Under the pieces are notes generated by a model that saw only the letters and a list, made by a program, of their open reading frames with translations, did no database searches and was not told the DNA's origin. A stretch of 64,000 bases of DNA from Desulfarculus sp. (GTDB lineage Bacteria; Desulfobacterota; Desulfarculia; Desulfarculales; Desulfarculaceae), in NCBI GenBank assembly GCA_016218705.1, contig JACRDC010000053.1, positions 62,001 through 126,000 of the forward strand. Reading direction: 5' to 3'. The number at the start of each line of letters is the position of its first letter. Within the stretch, counting starts at the first letter, position 1. Shown one piece after another: positions 20,133 to 30,172 of this stretch. The position numbers were made by a program, and so were the translations under genes.

Positions 20133-21469
20133 GCGAGCCAGGCGGCGCCAAGCCCGACGTGCGGGCGTTGTTGCGAGAGGTTGAGGAGGCGGTGCGCCAA
20201 AAGAAGGCCATGGGTCTCTACGACCCCGCCGAGATACGCCGGGTGGAGGAGGCGGCCCTGAGTTTCAGCCAGGCCGTGGAGGACTCCGCCGCCGCCGAGC
20301 TGGGCATCCTGCGCGCGGGCCTCAACCAGCTCTGGGACACCAAGCAGTGGGGAGTCAGCACCCACCGCGAGGGCGCCGCCGCCCGCCTGGTGCTCTTGCT
20401 CAAGAAACTCATCTACAAGCTGACCAAGTTCCCCCTGAGCGTGTGGCTGGCCCGCCAGGTGGCCTTCAACGACCAGCTTATCAAGGCCCTCAACCACCTC
20501 ATCCCCCAGCACGTGGACCTCTTGCGCCGCCAGGCCCACTCTGATCGCCGCCTGGACGCCCAGGAAGACCTGAGCCGCGCGCTCAGCGAGCGCCTGCGCC
20601 GCCAGGAAGAAGCCCTGCGCGAAATGACGGCCCGCCTTGAGGCCCTGGAGCGCGCGAGTGCCCAGGGCTCCACCCAGACCGAGTTGCTCTTGGCCCAGCT
20701 TCAGGCGATCGTGGAGAAGCAGGCCGAGGCTGGGGTGGTATCGGCTGGTGCGGTGGCCGAGATCAAGGCCGCGCGCTCGGCCAGCCGGGGGGCCTCCTAC
20801 CTGGCCTTCGAGGACCTGCACCGGGGCAGCCGCGATGAGATCAAGGCCAAGCAGGCCGTGTACCTGGCGCACTTCAAGGACGCCGCCAGCCAAGAGGCCC
20901 CGGTGCTGGACCTGGGCTGCGGCCGGGGCGAGTTCCTGGAGGCGGCCAAGGAAGCCGGCATTCCCGCCCGGGGCGTGGACATCAACCCCGAGATGGCCGC
21001 CCTGGGCCGCCAGCACGGCCTGGAGGTGGCGGCCGGCGACGGCCTGGAGCATCTGCGCGCCTTGGCCCCCGAAAGCCTGGGCGGCATCCTCATGAGCCAG
21101 GTGATCGAACACCTGAGCCTGGACGAGCTGACCGAGTTGGTGGGCCTGTGCGCCTCGCGGCTCAAGCCCGGCGGCGTGCTCATCGCCGAAACGGTCAATC
21201 CCCAGTGTCTATCCACCTTCGCCGGGGCCTTCTACCTGGACCTGACCCACAACAAGCCCATCCACCCCGAGGCGGCGCGCTTTTTGTGGCGCTGGGCCGG
21301 GCTCACCGAGGTGGAGATCATCTACCTGTCGCCGGTGCCGCCCGAGCACCGCCTGCAACCCCTGACCAGCGGCGGCCCCGAGCTGAGCGACGTGTTCAAC
21401 CGCAACGTGGAGCGGCTGAACAACCTGCTCTACAGCCACCTGGACTACGCCGTGAAGGGGCGCAAGTAA
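20129..21469 (+). CDS. Coiled-coil plus class I SAM-dependent methyltransferase
   Basis: Heptad-like N-terminal half, then VLDLGCGRGEFLEAAKEAGIPARGVDINPEMAALG. Confidence 0.85.
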   Translation: MSEPGGAKPDVRALLREVEEAVRQKKAMGLYDPAEIRRVEEAALSFSQAVEDSAAAELGILRAGLNQLWDTKQWGVSTHREGAAARLVLLLKKLIYKLTKFPLSVWLARQVAFNDQLIKALNHLIPQHVDLLRRQAHSDRRLDAQEDLSRALSERLRRQEEALREMTARLEALERASAQGSTQTELLLAQLQAIVEKQAEAGVVSAGAVAEIKAARSASRGASYLAFEDLHRGSRDEIKAKQAVYLAHFKDAASQEAPVLDLGCGRGEFLEAAKEAGIPARGVDINPEMAALGRQHGLEVAAGDGLEHLRALAPESLGGILMSQVIEHLSLDELTELVGLCASRLKPGGVLIAETVNPQCLSTFAGAFYLDLTHNKPIHPEAARFLWRWAGLTEVEIIYLSPVPPEHRLQPLTSGGPELSDVFNRNVERLNNLLYSHLDYAVKGRK

Positions 21470-21472
21470 GGC

Positions 21473-23827
21473 ATGTCCAAGCAGGGCCTGCGTTGCAGCT
21501 TCGTGCTGAGCTGGTTCGGCAAGCAGGTGCCGGGCGGGGCCGAGGCCGAGGCCAGGCGCACCGCCCAGAACCTCGCCGAGGCCGGCGTGGCCGTGCAGGT
21601 GCTCACCACCTGCCTGGGCGGCCTGGGCACCGACTGGGACGTGCAGGCCTTTCCCGAGGGGTTGAGCCAGGAGGCCGGCCTCACGGTGCGGCGCTTCGCC
21701 ACCGCCGCCCGCGACGGCGGGCTGTTCAACGCCCTCAACGCCCGGGTCATGGCCGGCGAGGGCCTGGACGCCAAGGAAGAGCGCCAGTTCTTCGAGAACA
21801 TGGTCTTCAGCCCGGCCCTGCTGGGCCACATCGCCGCCCACCCCGAGGAGGGGCCGTTCTTCTTCATCCCCTACCTGTTCACGCCCTCGGTGCTGGGTCC
21901 GCTCATCCATCCCAGCAAGAGTGTCATCATCCCCTGCCTGCACGACGAAGGCTACGCCCGCCTGGCCATGGTGCGCCGGGCCTTTGAGACGGCCCGGGCC
22001 ATCGTCTTCCACGTGCCGGCCGAGATGCGCCTGGGCAGAAGCCTCTATGACCTCTCGCGCACCGAGCCCCTGCTCCTGGGCGAGGGCATAGACACCGGCT
22101 GGAGCTGCGACGCGGCGCGCTTCCGCCACAAGTTCGCGGCGCCCGATCCCTTCATCCTCTACGCCGGCCGCAAGGACGCCGGCAAGAACGTGCCCCTCTT
22201 GTGCCAGTACTTTCTGCGCTACAAAGAGGAGGGGCGCGGACCGGCGGGCTTGAGGCTCCTGTTGATCGGCAACCTGCCGGCGCCCATCCCCGCCGGCGGG
22301 CACCAGCACATCAAGGACCTGGGCTTCGTGGATTTAGAGGACAAGTACGACGCCTACGCCGCGGCCGAAGTGCTGATGCAGCCATCGCTCATGGAGAGCT
22401 TCTCCATCGTCATCATGGAGGCCTGGCTGGCCGGCACCCCGGTGATGGTGCATGGCGGCTGCGCCGTGACCAGGGACCACGTGGAGCTAAGCGGCGGCGG
22501 GCTGCACTTCCAGGACTACCCCAGCTTCGCCGAAGGGCTGGACATCATGCTGGCCAGGCCCAAGCTGCGGGAGCAAATGGCCACGGCGGGCAAGGACTAC
22601 GTGCTGGCCAACTACGCCTGGCCCCAGGTGACGGAGCGTTACGTGAAACTGATTGAGCGCCTGGCCAGCGAGCCCACGCCGCCGGCCAAGTCCGACTGGC
22701 GGGCCGCCCCGCCCCGCGGCGCGCCCCAAGGCCGGGGGCCGGCGGTGCACCAGATGCTGGCCGACTTCGCCTTTGGCGACGCCATCGGCTCGGAGGTGCT
22801 GGCCTTCCAGAAGCTTCTGCGCTCCTGGGGGCTAAGCTCCGAGATCTTCGCGGTCAACTACGACCGCCGCCTGCGCGGACGGGTGCGCCCGGTGGAGGAC
22901 TACGCCCCCCAGGCCCAGGAGGGCGACCTGCTGATCTTTCATTTCTCCATCGGCGCCGAGCTGGCCGGCCAGGTCCTCAGGCTGCCCGGCCGCAAGGTCC
23001 TGCGCTACCACAACATCACCCCGGCCCACTTTCTGGAGGGCCTCAACCCCGACAGCGCGGCCCGCTGCCGCCAGGGGCGCGAGCAACTGTCGCGTCTGGC
23101 CCCGGCCATGGAGCTGGGCCTGGGGGCATCGGCCTACAACTGCCAGGAGCTCAGCGCCGCCGGCTGCCCCCGGGTGGAGGAGCTGCCCATCCTGCTGGAC
23201 CTGGAGGTGCTGGACACCCCCCCGGACCAGAACGTGATTGACCGCTTCGCCGGCGCGCCCTGCGTGCTGCACGTGGGGCGGGTGGTGCCCAACAAGAAGC
23301 TCGAGGACCTCATCAAGACCCACTTCTGGCTCAGCCGGCTGGTGCCAGGCTGCCGGCTGTTGCTGGTGGGCTCCGAGGGCGGGTGGGGGCCCTACGCCGG
23401 CGGCCTGCGCAACCTGGTCACTGAGCTAGGCGTGCCGGGGGTGCACTTCTCGGGGCACGTGAGCTTCGCGGCGCTCATGGCCAACTATCGCGCGGCCTCT
23501 GTTTATCTATGCCTGAGCGAGCACGAGGGCTTCTGCGTGCCCCTGGTGGAGGCCATGCACTTCGGTCTGCCCATCGTGGCCTATGACTCCACCGGCGTCA
23601 CCGGCACCCTGGGCGAGGGCGGCATCCTGCTGCCCCACAAGGACCCCATCCACACCGCCGAGGTGGTGGCGCGGGTGCTGAGCGACCCTGGCCTGCGCGA
23701 GGGCCTGGCCCAGGCCGCCAGGCAACGCCTGGAGCGCTTCAGGCCGGCGCGGGTGGCTGGCGAGCTGCGCGCCATCCTGGAGAGCCGCCTGGGCCTGGCC
23801 CTGGGAGCGAGGGAGGCCGGCCGGTGA
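21473..23827 (+). CDS. Two-domain GT4-type glycosyltransferase fusion
   Basis: First domain GGAEAEARRTAQNLAEAG...; second domain VLHVGRVVPNKKLEDLI...SVYLCLSEHEGFCVPLVEAMHFGLPIVAYDSTGV. Confidence 0.88.
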   Translation: MSKQGLRCSFVLSWFGKQVPGGAEAEARRTAQNLAEAGVAVQVLTTCLGGLGTDWDVQAFPEGLSQEAGLTVRRFATAARDGGLFNALNARVMAGEGLDAKEERQFFENMVFSPALLGHIAAHPEEGPFFFIPYLFTPSVLGPLIHPSKSVIIPCLHDEGYARLAMVRRAFETARAIVFHVPAEMRLGRSLYDLSRTEPLLLGEGIDTGWSCDAARFRHKFAAPDPFILYAGRKDAGKNVPLLCQYFLRYKEEGRGPAGLRLLLIGNLPAPIPAGGHQHIKDLGFVDLEDKYDAYAAAEVLMQPSLMESFSIVIMEAWLAGTPVMVHGGCAVTRDHVELSGGGLHFQDYPSFAEGLDIMLARPKLREQMATAGKDYVLANYAWPQVTERYVKLIERLASEPTPPAKSDWRAAPPRGAPQGRGPAVHQMLADFAFGDAIGSEVLAFQKLLRSWGLSSEIFAVNYDRRLRGRVRPVEDYAPQAQEGDLLIFHFSIGAELAGQVLRLPGRKVLRYHNITPAHFLEGLNPDSAARCRQGREQLSRLAPAMELGLGASAYNCQELSAAGCPRVEELPILLDLEVLDTPPDQNVIDRFAGAPCVLHVGRVVPNKKLEDLIKTHFWLSRLVPGCRLLLVGSEGGWGPYAGGLRNLVTELGVPGVHFSGHVSFAALMANYRAASVYLCLSEHEGFCVPLVEAMHFGLPIVAYDSTGVTGTLGEGGILLPHKDPIHTAEVVARVLSDPGLREGLAQAARQRLERFRPARVAGELRAILESRLGLALGAREAGR

Positions 23828-25008
23828 CGGCGCCGGTGGTGCTGGACGGCCGGCCCCTGCAGCCGGGCTTCAAGGCCCACGCCCAGCGGGGCATTGGCCG
23901 CTACGCCAAGAACCTGCTCACGGCCCTCTTGGAATTGCTGGACCCGGCGCGAGTGCGTTTTTTGGTGCAGGCCAACCTGCCCGACCCCGAGCTGCCCGTG
24001 GCCATCCCGCGCATCCGGGCGCCTTTCTTCCCGCCCATCATCCCGGTGGGCAAGAAGCTCATCTCCTACCATCTCTTCACGCCCCTGGCCCTCAAGCCCG
24101 CTTGGCGCGCCGGTCAGGTGGTGCACTTCCTGAGCCACCTGGACGCCCCCAGCCGGGTGGGGCCGCGCACGATACTCACCGTGCACGACCTCATCGCCCA
24201 GCGTTTGCAGGGGCTCTACCAGGGCAGCCGCACCAGCGCCCGCTTTCGCCTGGAGCGCTGGCTGGAGACCCGCTGCCTGTTCGGCGCGGCCAAGATCATC
24301 GCCGTGAGCCAGTGCACCAAGGATGACGTCTGCCAGCTCTACGGACTGGACCCGGGCCTCATCACGGTCATCCCCGAGGCCGCCGACCCGGGGCTCAGGC
24401 CCGAGGACGACCCGGCCCGGCGGGCGGAGATACTGGCCCGCCACGGCCTGGACCCGCGAGAGCCCTTCTACCTCTATCTGGGGGGCATTGATCAGCGCAA
24501 GGGCCTGGATACCCTGCTCACGGCCCTCAAGGCCCTCGAAGAGCAGGGCCGTCCCCACACCCTGGCCCTGGCCGGGCGCATCGAGGGCGACCGCCAGTAT
24601 CCCCTGCTGCTCAAAAGCATCGAGGCGCACGGCCTCAAGGAGGCGGTGCGGCTGTTGGGCTACGTGTCCGACGCCGAGCTGCCGACCCTGTTCGGCGCGG
24701 CCACGGCCTTTGTCTTCCCCTCGCTCTACGAGGGCTTCGGCCTGCCGCCCCTGGAGGCTTTTGCCTGCGGGGCGCCGGTGGTGGCGGTGGGGGCCTCGGC
24801 GGTGCCCGAGGTGGTGGGCGATGCTGGTATACTGGTGCCGCCAGGCGACTCGGTGGCCCTGGCCGAGGCCCTGGGGGCCATTCACGACCTGCCCGAGCTG
24901 GCCGCCGAGCTGAAGGACAAGGGGCGAAAACGCGCGGCCCTGTTCTCCTGGCCGCGCGCGGCCCGCGAGACCTTGGCCATTTACCGGGAGGTGGGCGGTG
25001 AGCCCTGA
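23824..25008 (+). CDS. GT4-family glycosyltransferase
   Basis: FYLYLGGIDQRKGLDTLL..., FVFPSLYEGFGLPPLEAFACGAPVVAVGASAVPEVVGDAGILV. Confidence 0.92.
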   Translation: MTAPVVLDGRPLQPGFKAHAQRGIGRYAKNLLTALLELLDPARVRFLVQANLPDPELPVAIPRIRAPFFPPIIPVGKKLISYHLFTPLALKPAWRAGQVVHFLSHLDAPSRVGPRTILTVHDLIAQRLQGLYQGSRTSARFRLERWLETRCLFGAAKIIAVSQCTKDDVCQLYGLDPGLITVIPEAADPGLRPEDDPARRAEILARHGLDPREPFYLYLGGIDQRKGLDTLLTALKALEEQGRPHTLALAGRIEGDRQYPLLLKSIEAHGLKEAVRLLGYVSDAELPTLFGAATAFVFPSLYEGFGLPPLEAFACGAPVVAVGASAVPEVVGDAGILVPPGDSVALAEALGAIHDLPELAAELKDKGRKRAALFSWPRAARETLAIYREVGGEP

Positions 25009-26605
25009 GCTACCGGCGCGGCCCAAGTCCCAGGCGCTGATGGAGACCGCCCTGGCGTTGGCGGTGGGGGCGGCGGTCTATATCCTGTGGCCCTTGACCG
25101 GGCTAATGCGCCTGGGGCGCGAGGAGGCCTGGTTTGGCCTGGGCTGGGCCTTGCTGCTGGCCTTGCCGGTTCTGGGCCAACCCCGCGCGAACGCCGATGC
25201 CGCCCAGGCCGGGCCCGAGGGCCAGCCCTCCCTGAGCCCCCAGGCCTGCCAGCGCGCCGCCCTCTTGGCCGGCGGCCTTTTCGTGGGCCTCTTGCTGGCC
25301 GGCCGCGAGCTGGGCAACTACAAGCTCTGGCTGGGCGTGGTCTACCTGGGGGCCATCACCCTGCGCCTGGCCGGCCTGGGCCTGGCCCTGCGCCAATCTC
25401 TGCCGCCCCAGCCCCGCCGAGACCCCCGCCTGGCCCTGGGCATCGCCCTGCTCACCGGCCTGGCCGGGGTATTGATGATCCCTTGGCTGCGTCCAGACCT
25501 GGCCGCCGCCTGGCCGCCCCCATTGCCCCAGGCCTTGCGGCCCCTGGCCGCCGCCATCCTGTGGGGCGCCATCGTGGGTTCTTTGTTTTTCGTGCTGCGC
25601 CTGTGGGGTGTGGGCACCCGGGCGGCCTGGTTCACCTTCCTGGCCCTGGGTCTGGGCCCGGGTCCGGCCCTGGCCGTGGGCTGGTTCAGACTTTTGTTCC
25701 TGGCCCTGGCCCTGGTGCTGCTCTGGGGCCTGGCCCTGCCCCGCCTGCTGCGCCCGGCCGCCGGCCCCGGCACACCCCACGGGCCCGAGCCCCTGCCCCT
25801 GTACTGGCTGCTGCGGGCGCTCTTGCTGCTCTGGTGGGGGGTAGGGGCGGCCTTTGCCCTGGCCCTGGCCTGGTGGCAGCCCCAGGCCGCCGGTCTGTTC
25901 AGCCAAAGCATCTGGCTCAGGGGGGTGGGCTTGGGGGCCTTTTTGGTGGCCTGCGCCGGCCTGCTGGTGGAGTACTCCCTGCCGCTCTTGGGCCGGCCCG
26001 AGCTCACCGGCCAGCAGGGCCAGGGCAAGGCCCAGGGGGTGATCCTCTCGGCCCTGGCCATCCTGGCCGCCCTGGCCCCCCTGCTCCTGGTGCGTCCACC
26101 CGCCGCCGAGTCGGGGGCCTCGCGCCTGCCCGCCGCCTCCCGCGCCGACATCCTGGCCTCGCCCCGCACCCTGGCCCCCGAGCACCCCGAGTTGGAGATA
26201 CGGGTGCCCCCCTGGCTCAGCGGCGTCACGCGGGTCTTCGTGGTCAGCCTCATGGCCCACGGCCTGGACGTGGGCCAGGGCGAGGCCGTGGCCCAACTGG
26301 TGGCCACCGACGATCAGGACATCCCACACATCTTCAGCCTGCGCGCCGGCGTGGACACCGCCGAATGGGCCTTGAACAAGCGCGAGGTGGCCACCCACGC
26401 CCGCCACGCCCCGGCCCGCGTGGCCCAGGCCTGGCAGGTCTTCGAACCCACGGGCGAGACCTTCCAGGCCCAGACCTATTACACCGGTCTGTACCTGGGC
26501 AGCGAGGTGAGCCGTCTCAAGAGCGTCAGCCTGCGCTACCTTTACCAAAACCCTCCCGGCCGCCAACCGGTGACCCTGGAGGTGCGCCGGGTCTTCGTGA
26601 ACTAG
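24998..26605 (+). CDS. Multi-pass membrane protein of unknown function with soluble C-terminal domain
   Basis: Many hydrophobic segments, then ~150 aa soluble tail (LEIRVPPWLSGVTRVFVVSLMAHGLDVGQGEAVAQL...). Confidence 0.65.
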   Translation: MSPELPARPKSQALMETALALAVGAAVYILWPLTGLMRLGREEAWFGLGWALLLALPVLGQPRANADAAQAGPEGQPSLSPQACQRAALLAGGLFVGLLLAGRELGNYKLWLGVVYLGAITLRLAGLGLALRQSLPPQPRRDPRLALGIALLTGLAGVLMIPWLRPDLAAAWPPPLPQALRPLAAAILWGAIVGSLFFVLRLWGVGTRAAWFTFLALGLGPGPALAVGWFRLLFLALALVLLWGLALPRLLRPAAGPGTPHGPEPLPLYWLLRALLLLWWGVGAAFALALAWWQPQAAGLFSQSIWLRGVGLGAFLVACAGLLVEYSLPLLGRPELTGQQGQGKAQGVILSALAILAALAPLLLVRPPAAESGASRLPAASRADILASPRTLAPEHPELEIRVPPWLSGVTRVFVVSLMAHGLDVGQGEAVAQLVATDDQDIPHIFSLRAGVDTAEWALNKREVATHARHAPARVAQAWQVFEPTGETFQAQTYYTGLYLGSEVSRLKSVSLRYLYQNPPGRQPVTLEVRRVFVN

Positions 26606-28713
26606 CCAACCTGAAAACTGCCCAGCCTCACCCCTGACAGCTTGCGGCCGATCTCGCGGCACAGGTTGAGAAGGGTCTTGTTGGCCATGAGCCCCGGGTG
26701 CTCCACCAGCTCGGGCTCTTCGTAGAAGGCCCGGCCCAGGGCCTGGGCGGCCTGGCCCTGCTCGGCGCGCAACAGGGCCTGCAAGGCCAGGTCCAGCTTG
26801 GGCTGGCCGGTGAAGCCCTCCCCGGCCAGGGCCTTCTGGCCCCGGGTCACCAGCAGCTCCAGCACCTTGCCGAAGGTCTGCATCTTGGGATCGGGATGGT
26901 TGGCCAGCACCCCCAGCAGGGAGTGGGCGAACTGATACACCGGCCGGCTGGCGTACTGGTCGAAGTTAAGGAAAAAGGGCTTGAGCTTGTGGGTCAGCTC
27001 GAAGAGGAAGTGCAGGGCCTCGCGCTTCTCGCCCCGGGCCAATAGCCGCTCCAGGTGCTCCACGGCCTTGAGGCAGGCCTTCTGCACGGGGTCCTGGCTG
27101 GAAGCGGTCTGAGCCACAACGGCCTCGAAGGCCCCCACCACCCGGCGCAGGATGGGCTCCATCACCGGGTTGCGGTAGAAGTTCTCCTCCAGGGGCAGGC
27201 TGGGGTCCACGTAGATGGCTTGCACCGCAGTGCCGGCGGCCTCGCGCTCCAGGCTGTCGCCTTTGTCGGGATTGGCCGCCAGCACCTGGCGGGCCTTGGT
27301 CTGCAAGGCCACGGCCAGGTTGTAGAGCACCACCCCCAAGAAGGCCGGGCGCTGTTCGATCAGGTCGCGGTACACCGAGATGGCCTGGTCCAGGTGCCCC
27401 CGCTGGCGCATTTGGGTGCCCAGGTAGTTGAGCTTGACGCAGGCCTGCTCCCTTAACTCGGGCAGGGCGGCGGCCTGCTTGAAGTAGTCCTGGGCGGTGG
27501 TGAAGTCGTTTTCGTAGAGGGCGCCCATGCCCAGGCTGATGAGGTGCCGGCCGGCCAGGTCCTTGGCCCCCTTGCCCTTGGCGCCCAGCACGTTCTTGAC
27601 CAGCTTGCCCAGCTCCTTGAGGATGGGGCTGTTCTCCTCCACCACCTGGTCCAGGTCCAGGGAGAGGATGTCGTCGGCCATGGCCGTGAGCACCTCGGCG
27701 CGCTTGGCGTCCTGGTCCTGGGGCCTGACCAACTGGATGGTGCGGGCCTTCTCCATGGCCTTGTTGAGGTTGCCCATGGCCTCGCCCACGTACTGGCTCA
27801 CCAGGGCCTGGTCCGGGGCCACGCCCCGCTCTTGGCACTCGGCGATGTGCTCCTTGACCTGGATGAGCCGAAGCTTGCCGATCTCCTCGTTGGGCGTGGG
27901 CAGGTGCATGGCCACCTGCTCGGCGTCGCGGAACATCTGCAGGGCCGGGGGGTAGCGCTTCTTCTTGATGAGCAGCCGTCCGCCCTCCAGGTAGGCGGTG
28001 GGACTGGTGGGCAACACTTCCATGGCCTGGCGGCACAGGGCGATGGCCTTGTCGTAGTCCTTGGCCTGCTTTAGCTGCTCCACCTGAGCCAGGATTTTGT
28101 CGGCCTCCTCGCGCCGCTGCTTCAGATCCTCGGCTGATTTGTATTCCTTGAGCTCGCGGGTGCGCTGCTCGCGCTGCATGAAGAAGTCTTGCAGGTAGCC
28201 CTGCAACTCCTGGGTTAGGTCCTCCACCTGCTGGGCCGCCGGGGCCCGCAGGTCGGGGATGCTGAGCATGAAGGCGCTCAAAATGCCGAACTCGAACAGC
28301 TCGGCGATGATGCGCCCGCGCATGTCGGCGTCCTGGGCCATGCTGAAGATGGGCACGCACTTGCCCACCGTCTCGGCCACCTCCTTGTTGGCGTTGGTCA
28401 CCAGGCTGGCCAGGCCGGCGTAGAAGTCCTGGAAGCAATAGTCCTCGTACTGGCGGCCGGTGGAGTCCTCCACCTTCTTGCGGGGGTGGTTGACCAGGAC
28501 CAGGCCGTCGGCCTGGCGCAGGTCGGCGAAGAGCTGCTTCATGGCCTGGAAGTAGTTGGGCTCCACCTTGGCCACCGTGACCATGATGAAACCCAGCTTG
28601 CTCAGACCGGCGGCCACCTGTTTTAGCAGCACCCGGTCGGCCATGAACAGCCGAATGGGGGTCTGCCGGTAGGGGGCCAGCAGGGAGGCGTCGCTGGAGG
28701 AGCCGTTGGTCAA
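26602..28713 (-). CDS. TPR-repeat protein of unknown function with receiver-like N-terminus
   Basis: TPR-like units (AKDYDKAIALCRQAMEVLPTSPTAYLEGGRLLIKKKRYPPALQMF); start is a TTG in the ORF track, so the N-terminus is uncertain. Confidence 0.7.
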   Translation of the reverse strand: MTNGSSSDASLLAPYRQTPIRLFMADRVLLKQVAAGLSKLGFIMVTVAKVEPNYFQAMKQLFADLRQADGLVLVNHPRKKVEDSTGRQYEDYCFQDFYAGLASLVTNANKEVAETVGKCVPIFSMAQDADMRGRIIAELFEFGILSAFMLSIPDLRAPAAQQVEDLTQELQGYLQDFFMQREQRTRELKEYKSAEDLKQRREEADKILAQVEQLKQAKDYDKAIALCRQAMEVLPTSPTAYLEGGRLLIKKKRYPPALQMFRDAEQVAMHLPTPNEEIGKLRLIQVKEHIAECQERGVAPDQALVSQYVGEAMGNLNKAMEKARTIQLVRPQDQDAKRAEVLTAMADDILSLDLDQVVEENSPILKELGKLVKNVLGAKGKGAKDLAGRHLISLGMGALYENDFTTAQDYFKQAAALPELREQACVKLNYLGTQMRQRGHLDQAISVYRDLIEQRPAFLGVVLYNLAVALQTKARQVLAANPDKGDSLEREAAGTAVQAIYVDPSLPLEENFYRNPVMEPILRRVVGAFEAVVAQTASSQDPVQKACLKAVEHLERLLARGEKREALHFLFELTHKLKPFFLNFDQYASRPVYQFAHSLLGVLANHPDPKMQTFGKVLELLVTRGQKALAGEGFTGQPKLDLALQALLRAEQGQAAQALGRAFYEEPELVEHPGLMANKTLLNLCREIGRKLSGVRLGSFQVG

Positions 28714-29042
28714 GGGTCCACATCTCTTGCCCGGCGGCGGCCAGGGGCCGGCCTCCAGGCGGGCGTGTCCGTCCGTCCCGGCCCGGGGGCCGGAGCGGCG
28801 GCGGAGTAGTTAAGCGCTTCGCGTCGTGCAACCAGCCCCATCCTGCCAAATGACGCTCCAAAAGGCAACGGCCAGCTCCCAGGGGGGATTCAAGACCGCC
28901 GGAGGGCTGGGCTGGCCATAGGCCAGGCTGGCGGCCCCTGGCAGGTCTTATTGAAATTAACTATTTGACGCATTGGTGGCATTCAGGTTTTATTGCCATC
29001 CAGACATCATCACGCAGCGACCCGCGTTGGGAGAATACCGCC

Positions 29043-29690
29043 ATGAAAAAGTCTGCCCCCCTGTTGTTGCTGGCCGCCCTGGCCTGCCTGGCCCTGGCCC
29101 CGCCGGCCCTGGCCGCCGGCCCGGACCTGCAAGGCCTGAGCCCGGACAAGCCCCTGGTGGTGGACAGCCAAGCCGGCAGCCTGCGCTACCTGGCCAAGGT
29201 CAACGGCAAGTACCTGCACCAGCCCACCCGCCACGCCTCCATCTACCAGGGCGGCAAGTTCGGCGACAAGTCGGTCTTCAGCGCCCTGGCCAAGCCCGAG
29301 GACTTTCGCCAGGCCCTGTCGTCCCTGGGCCTCAAGGCCGGCGACAACATGACCATGGACAACAAGGAAACCACCACCGTGCGGGGTGACGAGCTGGCGG
29401 TGAGCGTCACCTGGCCCGGCGCGGCCAGGGCCTACACCCTGGACGAGGTCATCGTGGACAGCAACGGCAAGCCCATTCAGACACGCTTCGGTGGCAACCA
29501 GGGCTCCGCCCTTCAGCACAACACCGGCTGCCTGATCTGCCTGGACTCCTGCCCGGTGGGCATCGCCAGCAACGCCACTTATACCTACGGCGCCGTGGAA
29601 AAGCGCGGCGAGGTGAAGTTCACGGGCAACGCCAAGGTATTGCCCCCCGACGGCACCTTGGTGGTCATCACCGTGGGCCTCAAGAAGTAG
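29043..29690 (+). CDS. Secreted/periplasmic YdjY-like protein with Cys pair
   Basis: Signal peptide MKKSAPLLLLAALACLALAPPALAA; TGCLICLDSCPVGIASNATYTYG. Confidence 0.7.
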   Translation: MKKSAPLLLLAALACLALAPPALAAGPDLQGLSPDKPLVVDSQAGSLRYLAKVNGKYLHQPTRHASIYQGGKFGDKSVFSALAKPEDFRQALSSLGLKAGDNMTMDNKETTTVRGDELAVSVTWPGAARAYTLDEVIVDSNGKPIQTRFGGNQGSALQHNTGCLICLDSCPVGIASNATYTYGAVEKRGEVKFTGNAKVLPPDGTLVVITVGLKK

Positions 29691-29707
29691 CCCCGGGAGC
29701 GCCGCCC

Positions 29708-30172
29708 ATGCCCACCGTCCCGCCCCCGGAGCAACCCCGCCCGGCCCTTCAACGGCTGGCCGGCCTGCTGGCCGGGCTATGCCTGGGGCTCTTGGCCGGC
29801 TGCCTGCTGGCGCTCTTGGCCGGCCGCTGGGTCTGGCTGGGCATGCGGGTCAACACCGGACTGCTTGTCCCCCTGGGTGCCCTGCTGGGCGGGCTGGCGG
29901 GCCTCAAGAAACCCCTGGGGGCGGCGCGCCCCTGGCTCTTGGCGGCGCAGGCGGCGCTGGTGGCGGCGGCGGCCTGGCTCCTGGGCTTTGACCGCCAGGC
30001 CCTCCTGGTGGTGCCGGCCTGCCTCTTTCGCGAGGGCTGCCACCTGCCCGGGCTCAGCCTGACCACCACCAACGCCCTGCTGGCGTCCTGGCTTCTGGCC
30101 GGCAACGCCCTGTGGCTCGTCCTGGGGCGGCGGCTTGACCAGCCGCATGGCCTGTTAAGGAACATTCCATGA
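29708..30172 (+). CDS. Small multi-TM membrane protein
   Basis: Hydrophobic ORF, ATGA overlap with the downstream Fe-S gene. Confidence 0.6.
   Translation: MPTVPPPEQPRPALQRLAGLLAGLCLGLLAGCLLALLAGRWVWLGMRVNTGLLVPLGALLGGLAGLKKPLGAARPWLLAAQAALVAAAAWLLGFDRQALLVVPACLFREGCHLPGLSLTTTNALLASWLLAGNALWLVLGRRLDQPHGLLRNIP

Noticed and set aside
28965-29042. Using the upstream start of the 241-aa YdjY-like ORF
   Set aside because: The signal peptide begins at ATG 29043; the upstream 26 codons lack protein character.
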